Below, piece after piece: positions 55,654-64,000 of a DNA stretch of 64,000 nucleotides; positions within the stretch are counted from its first letter, which is position 1, and the number at the start of each line of letters is the position of its first letter. Source of the DNA: Periconia sp. R9002 (lineage: Eukaryota; Ascomycota; Dothideomycetes; Pleosporales; Periconiaceae); assembly GCA_023627715.1 (NCBI GenBank), contig JAMAHW010000120.1, positions 26,937 through 90,936 on the forward strand, given 5' to 3'. Both the position numbers and the translations under genes were made by a program. The notes under the pieces were generated by a model, which ran no database searches, was not told the origin of the DNA, and saw only the letters and a program-made list of their open reading frames with translations.

Positions 55654-57084
55654 TTAGCTTAACAGATCTTCAAAGCCTCTTCGGAGAAGGTCAATGACTC
55701 TCTGCTCAAGAGTACCATCCACCAAGCCTAACGAAATATCATACACATTAAAGTGTTTCTTGAGCATCTCCCTCTCATCAACCTCGGCCAAATTGAGTGC
55801 TAATGGTAAAATTTCATCCACAAACTTCTCAGCGATTGGAAATCGACAAATTGTGTCCCCGGCAGCAATAACCAAGTTGTCCACGTACAGCGAGAGCTTT
55901 GTCAAAGAACGGTTAACGTCAGATGTAGACGAAGAGTGCGCTTCAAACAGCTGTTGATAAATCTGACGATATCGTTGCAAAGTTTCTGGTGAATCTTCCC
56001 AAAGTCCGCTGGGATGGATACCGCGTTCCATACCTTCGTTCCATGCATACATGGCTGGGTCCCAATCCCGGGTAAGGAATGAAGGTAGTGTTGCATTTCC
56101 AATACTGCGAGGTACAGCAGCAACACCATCCCAGTCAATCAAGCTTTGCAGTCGGCCTTGTGGAGAGACAAGAATGTTCTGAAAGTTGAAGTCTGGATGG
56201 GTAAGGACGAATGGTGTCTCGGTGTGGAGATCTGGAATCCAGTCGAGAAATAGTTGAAGTAGTTTTCGGGCCCCTTGGTATACAGGTTCTTTGTGTGGCT
56301 CTTCTCTATCAATAGCATGCCGGTAGAACGCTTGGGGAGAGAGAAAGGGGCCAGCATCGTAGTATAATGGCGTTTCGTCGTCGTCATTTGTCGATAGGCG
56401 TTCAAGCATGCGCTGATGGTCGACACATCTCATGGGACCAATTTCTGTGATGGCGCCTTCTTCATCAAAAACTGGCGCGCCGCCAGTTTTGAACGCAAAG
56501 CGATCCAGCTGGGCCACGGCTGCCGCCAAATCGTCCAAGATATGCGTTCTACGAGCTTGGAGCTCCTCCGGAGCGATGGTCTTGTCAAACCAAACGTCAA
56601 ACGCTGAAGCCCCATCCGCGAAACTCATAACGATGAAGGGAACTCCCAGTTCATTATCGAGAGTTGGGTTAAATTCAAAGACATCTGGGACAGGGATTGA
56701 CGTGCTTTTTCGGATAAGACGCATGGTTAGGGCCTCGGACCTGAGTGCAGCGGCGGCAGTAGAATCGAAATGGTCTCTCGTTCCCACGGCAGGAACCTTG
56801 AGAAGCCAGCGAAAACCATCTTGGAATTTGACAGGGAAGAGAGCATGGTAAGAGCCAAAGAGTGTTGGCTCGAGAGTGGTGGTTTGCCCTTGAGAGGGAT
56901 TGGAGCGGTTGGCGAATGATGGCTCAATACGCTCACGAAGTTTGATGCAAAAAGATACAATATTCTCTTGCCGTATAGAAACTAGAACTTCGGAGAATGA
57001 TCTACTATCTTCTTCCTCCCTGTCAGATTTATTGCTGGAAAGTTCAGGCTGCTTGATATTCTCCAGACGCGGTTCTCCATACAT
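55654..57084 (-). CDS. Aminoglycoside phosphotransferase (APH)-fold protein
   Basis: Kinase-like fold, cytosolic, 476 aa, intronless, start MYGEPRLENIKQPELSSNKS. The N-lobe has LFGSYHALFPVKFQDGFRWL, with Lys in LLKVPAVG as the ATP contact, and RSEALTMRLIRKSTSIPVPD containing the conserved Glu. The catalytic loop is VLTHPDFNFQNILVSPQG (H-x-D...N) and the metal site LIDWDGVAAVPRSIG. All catalytic residues are present, so it may be active on a small molecule; despite the family name, fungal members are not known as resistance factors in general. Helical C-terminus. Only about 200 bases separate its 3' end from the modular gene (convergent). Confidence 0.82.
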   Translation of the reverse strand: MYGEPRLENIKQPELSSNKSDREEEDSRSFSEVLVSIRQENIVSFCIKLRERIEPSFANRSNPSQGQTTTLEPTLFGSYHALFPVKFQDGFRWLLKVPAVGTRDHFDSTAAAALRSEALTMRLIRKSTSIPVPDVFEFNPTLDNELGVPFIVMSFADGASAFDVWFDKTIAPEELQARRTHILDDLAAAVAQLDRFAFKTGGAPVFDEEGAITEIGPMRCVDHQRMLERLSTNDDDETPLYYDAGPFLSPQAFYRHAIDREEPHKEPVYQGARKLLQLFLDWIPDLHTETPFVLTHPDFNFQNILVSPQGRLQSLIDWDGVAAVPRSIGNATLPSFLTRDWDPAMYAWNEGMERGIHPSGLWEDSPETLQRYRQIYQQLFEAHSSSTSDVNRSLTKLSLYVDNLVIAAGDTICRFPIAEKFVDEILPLALNLAEVDEREMLKKHFNVYDISLGLVDGTLEQRVIDLLRRGFEDLLS

Positions 57085-58375
57085 GGCGTATCACCAACCC
57101 TTCGATCCGTAGCTCGTTATTTTATTGGGCACACGTTGTAAGGTTGTTCCACGTAAGTGCCCGATACTAATGCAAGACTATAATATACGGATGGGATGCC
57201 TGCTGAGAAATCGAGCCGAGTGAACCGGCAACAGCAATAACGACAAAGACAACACGAGAAACACGACCAATAGGAGTTAGAGTTTTACTTAGATGATGAA
57301 GAGAGGAGAAGAGCCGAACGGAGCAGACGACGGAGATCCTTGGTCTATTTCAAGAACTCTGTCGTCATCAAGAGCAGGGCGTGTGTGCCTTACAAGGCCG
57401 AAACGAAGGTTTGAGATGGGTCTGGCGAGATGAAAAGGGGGTTAGGTCAGTTCACACATAAGGTGATGAACTAGTTGGGTCAAGCCGGTGTAGGTTGGGT
57501 TGAAATTTTTATTAACCATGGAGAGGCATATACTTGTCATGCACGGCATGGTAGAGCCTGATGAAGTGGAAGGGATTAGGCAGAGAGATGAGAGCCGAGA
57601 GAGAAAGATTGGACGCCCTTGCTTACTAAGTGCTAACTAAGGTGCAAAGCCCCTGAGTAAGCGAGATAGTAACGCTAGCGGCCTCTTACGATCACGCTTC
57701 GGATTATGGAAACGTCAACGTTAAAAAGATTGAAAGGAAGAGTATAATTAACGGAAAGGGAATGCAATGCAAGTTCGTAGTTAGTGAGTACAGTATACAT
57801 TTATACCCAGTACGCCCCGCCGTTTGACCTCGGCATCCTCCGTGGCGTTGATTGGTGGAGATGGATCCATGGTACGACATCAATGTACCACAGCAAAGGA
57901 GACGTATAAAATGAGCTGCAGAGGAGAAAAGCCGAACATGAACATTGTCTGTCTTATACTGACTAGAGAAGAATAAAAGAAGAAACAGATTCGTCAGCAA
58001 GAGGGGACCCAGCGCGTGATTGATATCGGAGCTGTTTTTGATGGTTGGGGGCTGTTAGCAGGGCGTATGTACGGCCTCTCCGATGCATACATTTACGCGT
58101 CACTCCAATTAACTATTCATCCGTACGACCGTAAACAAGCTATACGACGTATATGTCCAACCGACTAACCAAATCATACGTCTATGTAGGCTCGATGGAT
58201 TCTGTGTCGAGTCGTCGTGCATCGTCCCGTGCCACCGAGCACCGTCGATAACATTGATACGTCAACCAATACATATACCAACTACAAACCTACATTTTAT
58301 ATCCCCCGCATCTCCCGTGTCAAGGTCTATAAGTTTGAGGGTATTCAGAAAACTCCCAACAACAACAGCGTGTCA
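57085..58375. promoter_or_regulatory. Divergent intergenic region, no gene seen
   Basis: About 1.3 kb between opposite starts. It holds the promoters of the APH-like gene and of the Fungal_trans_2 gene. Short frames only. Confidence 0.45.
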
Positions 58376-60475
58376 ATGGCTCCTGATCCAGGTATGTACA
58401 TAACGATTCAGTCCAGTGTCGGCACCTACTGACCATCGGTGGCTCAACATCAAAAAGCCGTCCAACCCCCGCCCCCTCCATCATCATCATCATCATCACC
58501 ACCACCACCTCCGGCAGACAAACCAACGTCAATACTACACTCTTCCGTAGACCCGAAACCAGTCCAGCCAAAACCCCCTCGACGAACTCGCAAACGCAAT
58601 GGCGGTGGTCCTCCTCAGCTACAGTTTCTGACGGCCACGGACCCTTCCCAATTCAAAGATGAAAAGTCCAAAAGAAGTGTGCGCTCTCAGGCCATGATAC
58701 AGTATCGATACATGGCCTCGGAGAAGAGGCGAAAACACGACCAGTCGCCCACCAACGACCAAACGCCCGCGGATTCCGTATCAATCGTGCCCAAAGGTTC
58801 GAGGCACGCACCCTCAACAGCACCATTTTGGCGTCACCATCGGCAACCCCCTCTTCCCGCAGAAAGATTCAGGAGGCAGCCAGGGTGGGAAGGAGACGAC
58901 GATGGCGAGCCATACAATACGACTCTGAAAGCATGGCAGAGTAGGAGCCCATCAGATCCGGCTACCATCACAGAATCAGATGCCACCTCGCAGTCAAGAA
59001 CACTTAAGCTCTCCTTCCGACACAATCGCTACGTCGTTGCACGCAATGCGATCGGCTCAAGCTCACACACCACCTCCAACCCCGTCCTCGATTTCGAGAG
59101 CTGGCCCGACCACGACCAGAGGCTGCTCGATATTGCTCTCAACGTGGCGCGCGTCGGCAACGGTGTGGATCCCTTCCTGGTTCTCCCCAGGTTCGCTAGC
59201 CTCGAGCTGGACTCGTTCAAGCTGGTTCGCATGTGCAACCGCACCTTTTCCACCGCCTCGACTTTGGAGAAATGGCTGCCGGCGATGCTGTCACACCCAC
59301 ATATCCTGCTGAGCTCTACCATTGTTGCATCTACGTGGATGGATATGCACGCCGGCGTCCGAGGCGAAAGCCGTCGCACAGTGGTCGTCAAGGGAGAAAT
59401 CTTGTCGTGGATTAAGGAACGACTCAACACGGCCGAGCTACAGACGCACGACTCGACCATCATTATCATTGTCCACATGCTGGCGGGCGAGATGTGGAGC
59501 TGCAATGAACAGACGCTGCGCTGGCACGAGATGGGCGTCGCCAAACTCATCGCGCACCGTGGGGGGATGGATGTGTACGCCGGCCAGGGCCCAGTGGGAG
59601 TAACATCTGCGTGCGTCTGTTACCACAACGACATCATCTGCGAGGTTGCCCCTCTCCCTGAATTCGTCGACTGGGAACCACCTCCAGTACCTGAAGACAG
59701 CGAAGACGCGCTGCCAGAATCACCATTGTTCTATCGCATGCCCGAGATGATACCGGTTCTTAACGACCCTCACTGCAACATGTATACCTATGAGATCCTC
59801 TGCGACATGCGAGACCTGACCGATCTCTTCATCTCGCACAACACTGGATCCAATGTAGACCTGTATTCTGAAGTTGAAAGAGATCCCTCCGCGCACTCCC
59901 ACACTGCGAGCAATACAGTCGAGGACGATGCGAGAGTAGACGAGATACGTACAAAGCTTGCCATGCTACCATCTGCCTTTGTGCCAAACCTACCGACGTC
60001 CGGAGACTTTGTCTACGAAGCGTGCCGCCTGGCTGCCCTGATTTACGCCTCGGCCATCATCATGCGCGTGCCCTTCTCCGTGGCCGCCGAACCGGCGCGG
60101 AACGCGGTGCTCCTGGACCCGGCATCCGTCCAGCCGCCAGAAGTCTTCACGAAGCGCCTGACACAGTCGCTCTATGAGATCCTCGAGCGCACCAACATTG
60201 GCGACCTGTGGGGTGACATGGCGGGTGTTTTTTACTGGGTGACGGCGGTGGGAGCAGCTGCAGCGCGGACCTCTGTCACGACGCACATGTACCAAGATCC
60301 AACGTCGCTGAGCGAGGAGTACACGACGTGGATTCGCCGGTGCTTGATCATGTTTGCGACACGCGCGCTGATCGTCCTCGTGTTCAGACATCCCATCCCC
60401 ATCGCTGCGACGGAGAAGAGACTGCTGAAGGTGCAAGAGTTGTTAGGCTCTGGGAAGCTGCGAAAGTCCGTCTAA
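58376..60475 (+). CDS. Fungal_trans_2 (PF11951-type) regulator lacking a zinc cluster
   Basis: Two exons: a 16-nt first exon (58376-58391, MAPDP plus one base) and 58458-60475; 66-nt intron with GTATGT donor and CTGAC branch, phase 1; 677 aa. The N-terminus is Pro/Ser-rich (from a TCA/CCA trinucleotide run) and then basic (PPRRTRKRNGGG). No Cys6 cluster is present. LQFLTATDPSQFKDEKSKRS is a motif widespread at the start of this class, sometimes misnamed tachykinin family. The remainder is the helical Fungal_trans_2 domain: DFESWPDHDQRLLDIALNVA, then TLRWHEMGVAKLIAHRGGMD and YEACRLAALIYASAIIMRVP. Probably nuclear; DNA contact must be indirect or through the basic segment. Confidence 0.83.
58468..58514 (+). 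repeat. Trinucleotide run (TCA/CCA)
   Basis: Coding microsatellite that encodes the Ser and Pro runs near the N-terminus of the Fungal_trans_2 regulator. Confidence 0.7.
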
Positions 60476-62020
60476 AGTCAGCCAGCCCCTATTGCCTGCG
60501 TTTCGGTTGTAAAACAGTTCCGCATTCCCGCAAAATGATCATCGTTGATCAGCTATTCAAGTGCCAAAGATTGCATGTGTGGCTGCCGGCGCGTGTGACG
60601 AGCCCGGCGAGCCTGATTGAAAGATGGCCAAAACGCTCATCACCAGACTACGCGGAACGAGGCGGATGCACACATTGAAGAAGGTACCTTACCAACGGTA
60701 GCCATTTCATGATCGATCCTCGAAATAGTCCCCGCGGATCTGCCTCATCGCTCGCCAATTGGATGGGTCCGTTTGTCACGTGCAGGGGTGTGGGGGAGTC
60801 CTGTTCGGATGAGAAAAAAATCGACAAGGGAAAAGCCCCCAAAGAAGAAGGAAACCGCTCGAATCCGGCGCCAGCTACTTCCGCATTCCGACATCTTCTT
60901 TTTTTGAAACTTGAAATGAGTCTGTTCGCAGAGGACGAACGAAAAAAACAATCAAGAATTAGGAAGTACAATTGCAGTTGTTCTAGCTTCTTCTAGGTAA
61001 AAATGAACAATTAGTAATGGACTTGACGAGGAGGTTGGTACCCATATCGAAAAGCGCAAGAGGAAACAAAAAAACACGGCATGAATCAGCATCAATCATT
61101 CAGATTCTTAGGTAGAAACCGTCTTTGTCTGTTGGCTGCTGGCATTGTCGGCTCCTTCGACCAACAGTCAATACACACAATACATTGATATGTACACAAA
61201 AAACAAGTCTCCTTGCTGCATGTCCGCCTCTGCCTCTGACAATCGGCCCTTCGAGCAACCCTACCCGCCATCTGCACCGTCATCGTACATCGGATTTACG
61301 TGCGCCAATTTTCGCACTTTTCTTTGAAACGAAAAAAACCCCGCCCCCACGGCTGACGGTGCTTACAGAAACCTCCGATGGCAGCTCATGACTGCACGTC
61401 ATGCCCCTTTGACCTTGGGCGGGTGGAGAAAGAGGAGTTGGAATGACGGTACAGAGATGTGTATATTCCAAGGATTTTACTGACTTGGAACTATACGCTA
61501 CTGCTACTCAGGGAACGGGAAAGAAGGAGAAAGAGGAACGGCCCAGCAGGGTCAAATTGTTAATGTGGTACCTAATGGTAGGGTTCTTTTGACTTGGGTG
61601 CAGCGTCTGCCCTACTAAAATTTCCTTGCGGTTCCTGGTCTTCCGGTTGGTGCTTAGTCCCTGCAGCCCTGACAAGTCACCCCTCCAAGGGACCCATCGT
61701 TCGCCGCCCTTCCGCATGCTAGAGAGGCATTATTTTTCAAAAACACACTGATCAATACCTGGACAAACAAAACCGGTGGGCCGTTGTCGCATCTGGCCAG
61801 GTGGGGGGTAATCTTTATTTTATAAGATGCTGCACCCCCTTTCGCCCAACCCAAGTCTGACAGAAGAGTTGCGATATCGTCCTCCATAGTTATTACCTAC
61901 TTGCATACTTGGATAATCAAGTATTGATTTGTCACATCGCATCCTTCTAGTGCTTGGTTCTTCTTGGCTTTTGCTTGTCGGGGCTTGTTTTGCACTACAT
62001 CGCCCTGTGTGTCAGCCGTC
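60476..62020. other. Intergenic region, no gene seen
   Basis: About 1.5 kb between two plus-strand genes. A-rich patches (60930-61090) on the left; the right end is the leader of the last gene. No family-supported frame. Confidence 0.5.
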
Positions 62021-64000
62021 ATGGTCGGTCTTGTCGCGCGACAACGGCTGTCTTGGCTGCAACAACCGCGCAAGATTATTGATGAAGAGGTGGAGAGTGT
62101 GGATGGGCGATACAGCACCAGCAGCGACGAGCGAACAAAAATGGACAGGACCATCAACCCGAACCGGAATTCGACAGCCATTGAGAGCAACCTCAACGGC
62201 CAAACCAACAAGAGCGCGGACAAGAAGGATGCGAATGCTCGAGCATGGCCACGGTTGTTTGCGCCCAAGAAGAGAGACGGCGGGAGCGGAGGCGACTGGA
62301 TTCCCTCCGTATCAGGCCTCGTCAAAGCCGGCGATGAGGGTGTCTACACATCGGCCTTGTTCCACCAACTTCATCAGCAAGCCCCATCGGACGAACTATA
62401 CCTCGATGCTCTCTACGAACTCTTCGCCAACCAACTTCGCACCCGCCCGATTCGCGAACGAACCGCCTACCCCTCCGAAATCACCAAATTTCTAGCATCG
62501 CACAAAAAGGTCCAGCGCTCAAAGTCGCTGCGCGTATCCCGAGAATTACGACGACCCACGACCGTTCCCACTCCTAGCAAAGGCCCCCGTTCCTCCCTGG
62601 ATCTCTCCGAAGTCACCCAGTCTCTATCTCGTTCACTCTCCAAGAAATCCTCCTCCACCACGAGCAGCGACTCCACCATCACACCCACCACAGGAACCGC
62701 CTCCAGCCCCAAACACGCCCTCTGGACCCAAGACATCCAACAACTCCCCCCAAATTCCACTCTAGCTTCTCTCAAACTCACCTCCTCCGAGCTCGCAGCG
62801 CTCTCCCTCATCCTAGGCAGTCCTACCTCTCCATCATCCACACAGCGCAAAGCCTTCCGCAAAGGCGCCTACGGTCTCACACTTTCCCACACCCCCTTAC
62901 CAGACGGCAAACACCACACAGTAACCCTCCACGCGCACTCTCTCAGCATCCCTCAACGGCCCGCCCCACATATCGCCATAACCTCAACACTCCACGCCAA
63001 ACACATGGCATGTAACTGTCTCCCCCTCTCCCCAAACCCCTGCATCACCTCCCCGTCATCAACCCACCCCCCAACAACCCCAACCCTCCACCTCACCCCA
63101 GCAACCTTCACCGCACTCCTCACAAAATCCCCACTCCCCCATCCTTCCCCCTCCCCATCATCAACCTACCTCACCTCCCTCCCCAACGCCCGCGCCCCAA
63201 GCTTCCCCAAATACACCCTCCCAGACCTCCTCCACAGCATCGCCTCCCTCCCCTTCTCCACCACCCCAGGCGCAGCATCCGCAAACCTCCCACCCCTCGC
63301 GGGCGCCACCCTCGTCGACGCCATTTTCCTCATCGCCAGCGGCGGCAAGACCCCCGGCCGCCTGGCGCAAAGACTCGAGGCCCTCGTCGACAAAGTCGCG
63401 CGGTTCTGCAGCGCGCACGACGCGCCCGCATCCACCTTCGGCCCACTGTACGAAGACCGCAACGTCGGGATTCTATTCCGCGAACGGGAGCGCTTGGGCC
63501 GTGTGGAAGCCAACACCACTTCCGAACCAAACGACGAAGAAGAACTCGTAACACGCACATCCCGCATCACGCGCTGGCTCGCCACCCTCGACCGCCTCGT
63601 CGCCATCTCCTCCTCCACCTCCCTATCCACCACCACCACCACCACGACCAACAAAAAACTCCCCACCATCCTCGACGCAACCTTCCACGACCTCCTCGAC
63701 GCCTACAACGCCCTCTCGCCATCTTCCCTCCCTCCCTCGCCGCCCCTGACGCCCACTACCAGAAAATCGTCGTCGTCGTCCGCGACGACGCGGGAAAAGA
63801 AGGGTGGTGATACGCTTGCGAGGGATATGGATGCGCTTTTGCAATCGCCGTTGCCGTTCTCGAGTAAGCAGGTTGCGAGGGTTGCAAGGTGTGTGCTTGT
63901 TGCGTGGTGTGGCGGGGCGGTGGAGAGGGTGGGGTGGAGTGGTGTTGGTGATGGGGTTGATGGAGAGGAGGAGGGAAGGAGGGGTGGGAGGGGTGTGAGG
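62021..64000 (+). CDS. Large unrecognised protein, 3' end beyond window
   Basis: Open frame of 660 codons without a stop to the right edge, start MVGLVARQRLSWLQQPRKII at 62021 (a second in-frame ATG at 62141). Conserved-looking parts: WPRLFAPKKRDGGSGGDWIP, VSGLVKAGDEGVYTSALFHQ, LYLDALYELFANQLRTRPIR, then a Ser-rich region and a Pro/Thr-rich region. Later come PKYTLPDLLHSIASLPFS, LVDAIFLIASGGKTPGRLAQ, VGILFRERERLGRVEA and RWLATLDRLVAI. Strong C-bias in third codon positions from 62500 on marks it as coding. No catalytic motif, signal peptide or membrane segment seen. I do not recognise the family. Confidence 0.72.
   Translation, partial: MVGLVARQRLSWLQQPRKIIDEEVESVDGRYSTSSDERTKMDRTINPNRNSTAIESNLNGQTNKSADKKDANARAWPRLFAPKKRDGGSGGDWIPSVSGLVKAGDEGVYTSALFHQLHQQAPSDELYLDALYELFANQLRTRPIRERTAYPSEITKFLASHKKVQRSKSLRVSRELRRPTTVPTPSKGPRSSLDLSEVTQSLSRSLSKKSSSTTSSDSTITPTTGTASSPKHALWTQDIQQLPPNSTLASLKLTSSELAALSLILGSPTSPSSTQRKAFRKGAYGLTLSHTPLPDGKHHTVTLHAHSLSIPQRPAPHIAITSTLHAKHMACNCLPLSPNPCITSPSSTHPPTTPTLHLTPATFTALLTKSPLPHPSPSPSSTYLTSLPNARAPSFPKYTLPDLLHSIASLPFSTTPGAASANLPPLAGATLVDAIFLIASGGKTPGRLAQRLEALVDKVARFCSAHDAPASTFGPLYEDRNVGILFRERERLGRVEANTTSEPNDEEELVTRTSRITRWLATLDRLVAISSSTSLSTTTTTTTNKKLPTILDATFHDLLDAYNALSPSSLPPSPPLTPTTRKSSSSSATTREKKGGDTLARDMDALLQSPLPFSSKQVARVARCVLVAWCGGAVERVGWSGVGDGVDGEEEGRRGGRGVR

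Overview
The window is nuclear DNA from a filamentous ascomycete (Pezizomycotina; Leotiomycetes would fit, but I cannot fix the class). The evidence is a set of short introns (41-131 nt) with GT...AG ends and CTAAC/CTGAC-like branch sites, a Zn(II)2Cys6 regulator, a Kri1 / Sip3 / Sen15 housekeeping set, a NACHT-ankyrin NLR, a GMC oxidoreductase, and long C/T-rich 5' leaders. I resolved about 23 protein-coding loci and saw no rRNA, tRNA or CRISPR array. Gene models were built by hand by joining reading frames across introns, and every junction was checked for phase.

Layout. 0-5.3 kb: a glutathione S-transferase cut by the left edge, a six-exon CCCH zinc-finger protein with a NYN/PIN-like N-terminal domain, and a small cupin. 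5.3-7.7 kb: an ankyrin protein that gains an upstream exon. 7.7-17.4 kb: long gene-free leaders around a 1092-aa Zn2Cys6 regulator with a polyglutamine tail, then the tRNA-splicing endonuclease subunit Sen15; a 35-bp hairpin lies between the two convergent genes. 17.8-25.4 kb: a Ser-rich putative GPI protein, a partial duplicate of its 3' end, a complete DUF7708-NACHT-ankyrin NLR bracketed by copies of a short dispersed repeat, and a five-exon O-methyltransferase. 26.6-40.9 kb: a DUF2985 membrane protein, a glycine-zipper protein, a polytopic membrane protein, a degenerate locus, a secreted DJ-1/PfpI protein, a GMC oxidoreductase and a short protein of bacterial type. 41.4-45.7 kb: three tandem paralogues of an unrecognised family, one intact, one with a frameshift in a G8 run and one whose start codon reads ATA. 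46-52.7 kb: Kri1 and Sip3/Lam3 in divergent orientation. 54.1-55.4 kb: an unrecognised protein built from two full and one truncated copy of a module of roughly 130 residues. 55.7-64 kb: an APH-fold kinase-like protein, a Fungal_trans_2 regulator without a zinc cluster, and a large protein running off the right edge.

The conserved genes (Sen15, Kri1, Sip3, the Zn2Cys6 regulator) alternate with accessory stretches. Two accessory stretches (18.4-23.8 kb and 41.4-45.7 kb) carry repeats, duplications and gene decay and are the most likely places for undescribed biology. No secondary-metabolite cluster is evident: the O-methyltransferase and the GMC oxidoreductase are not next to a backbone synthase.
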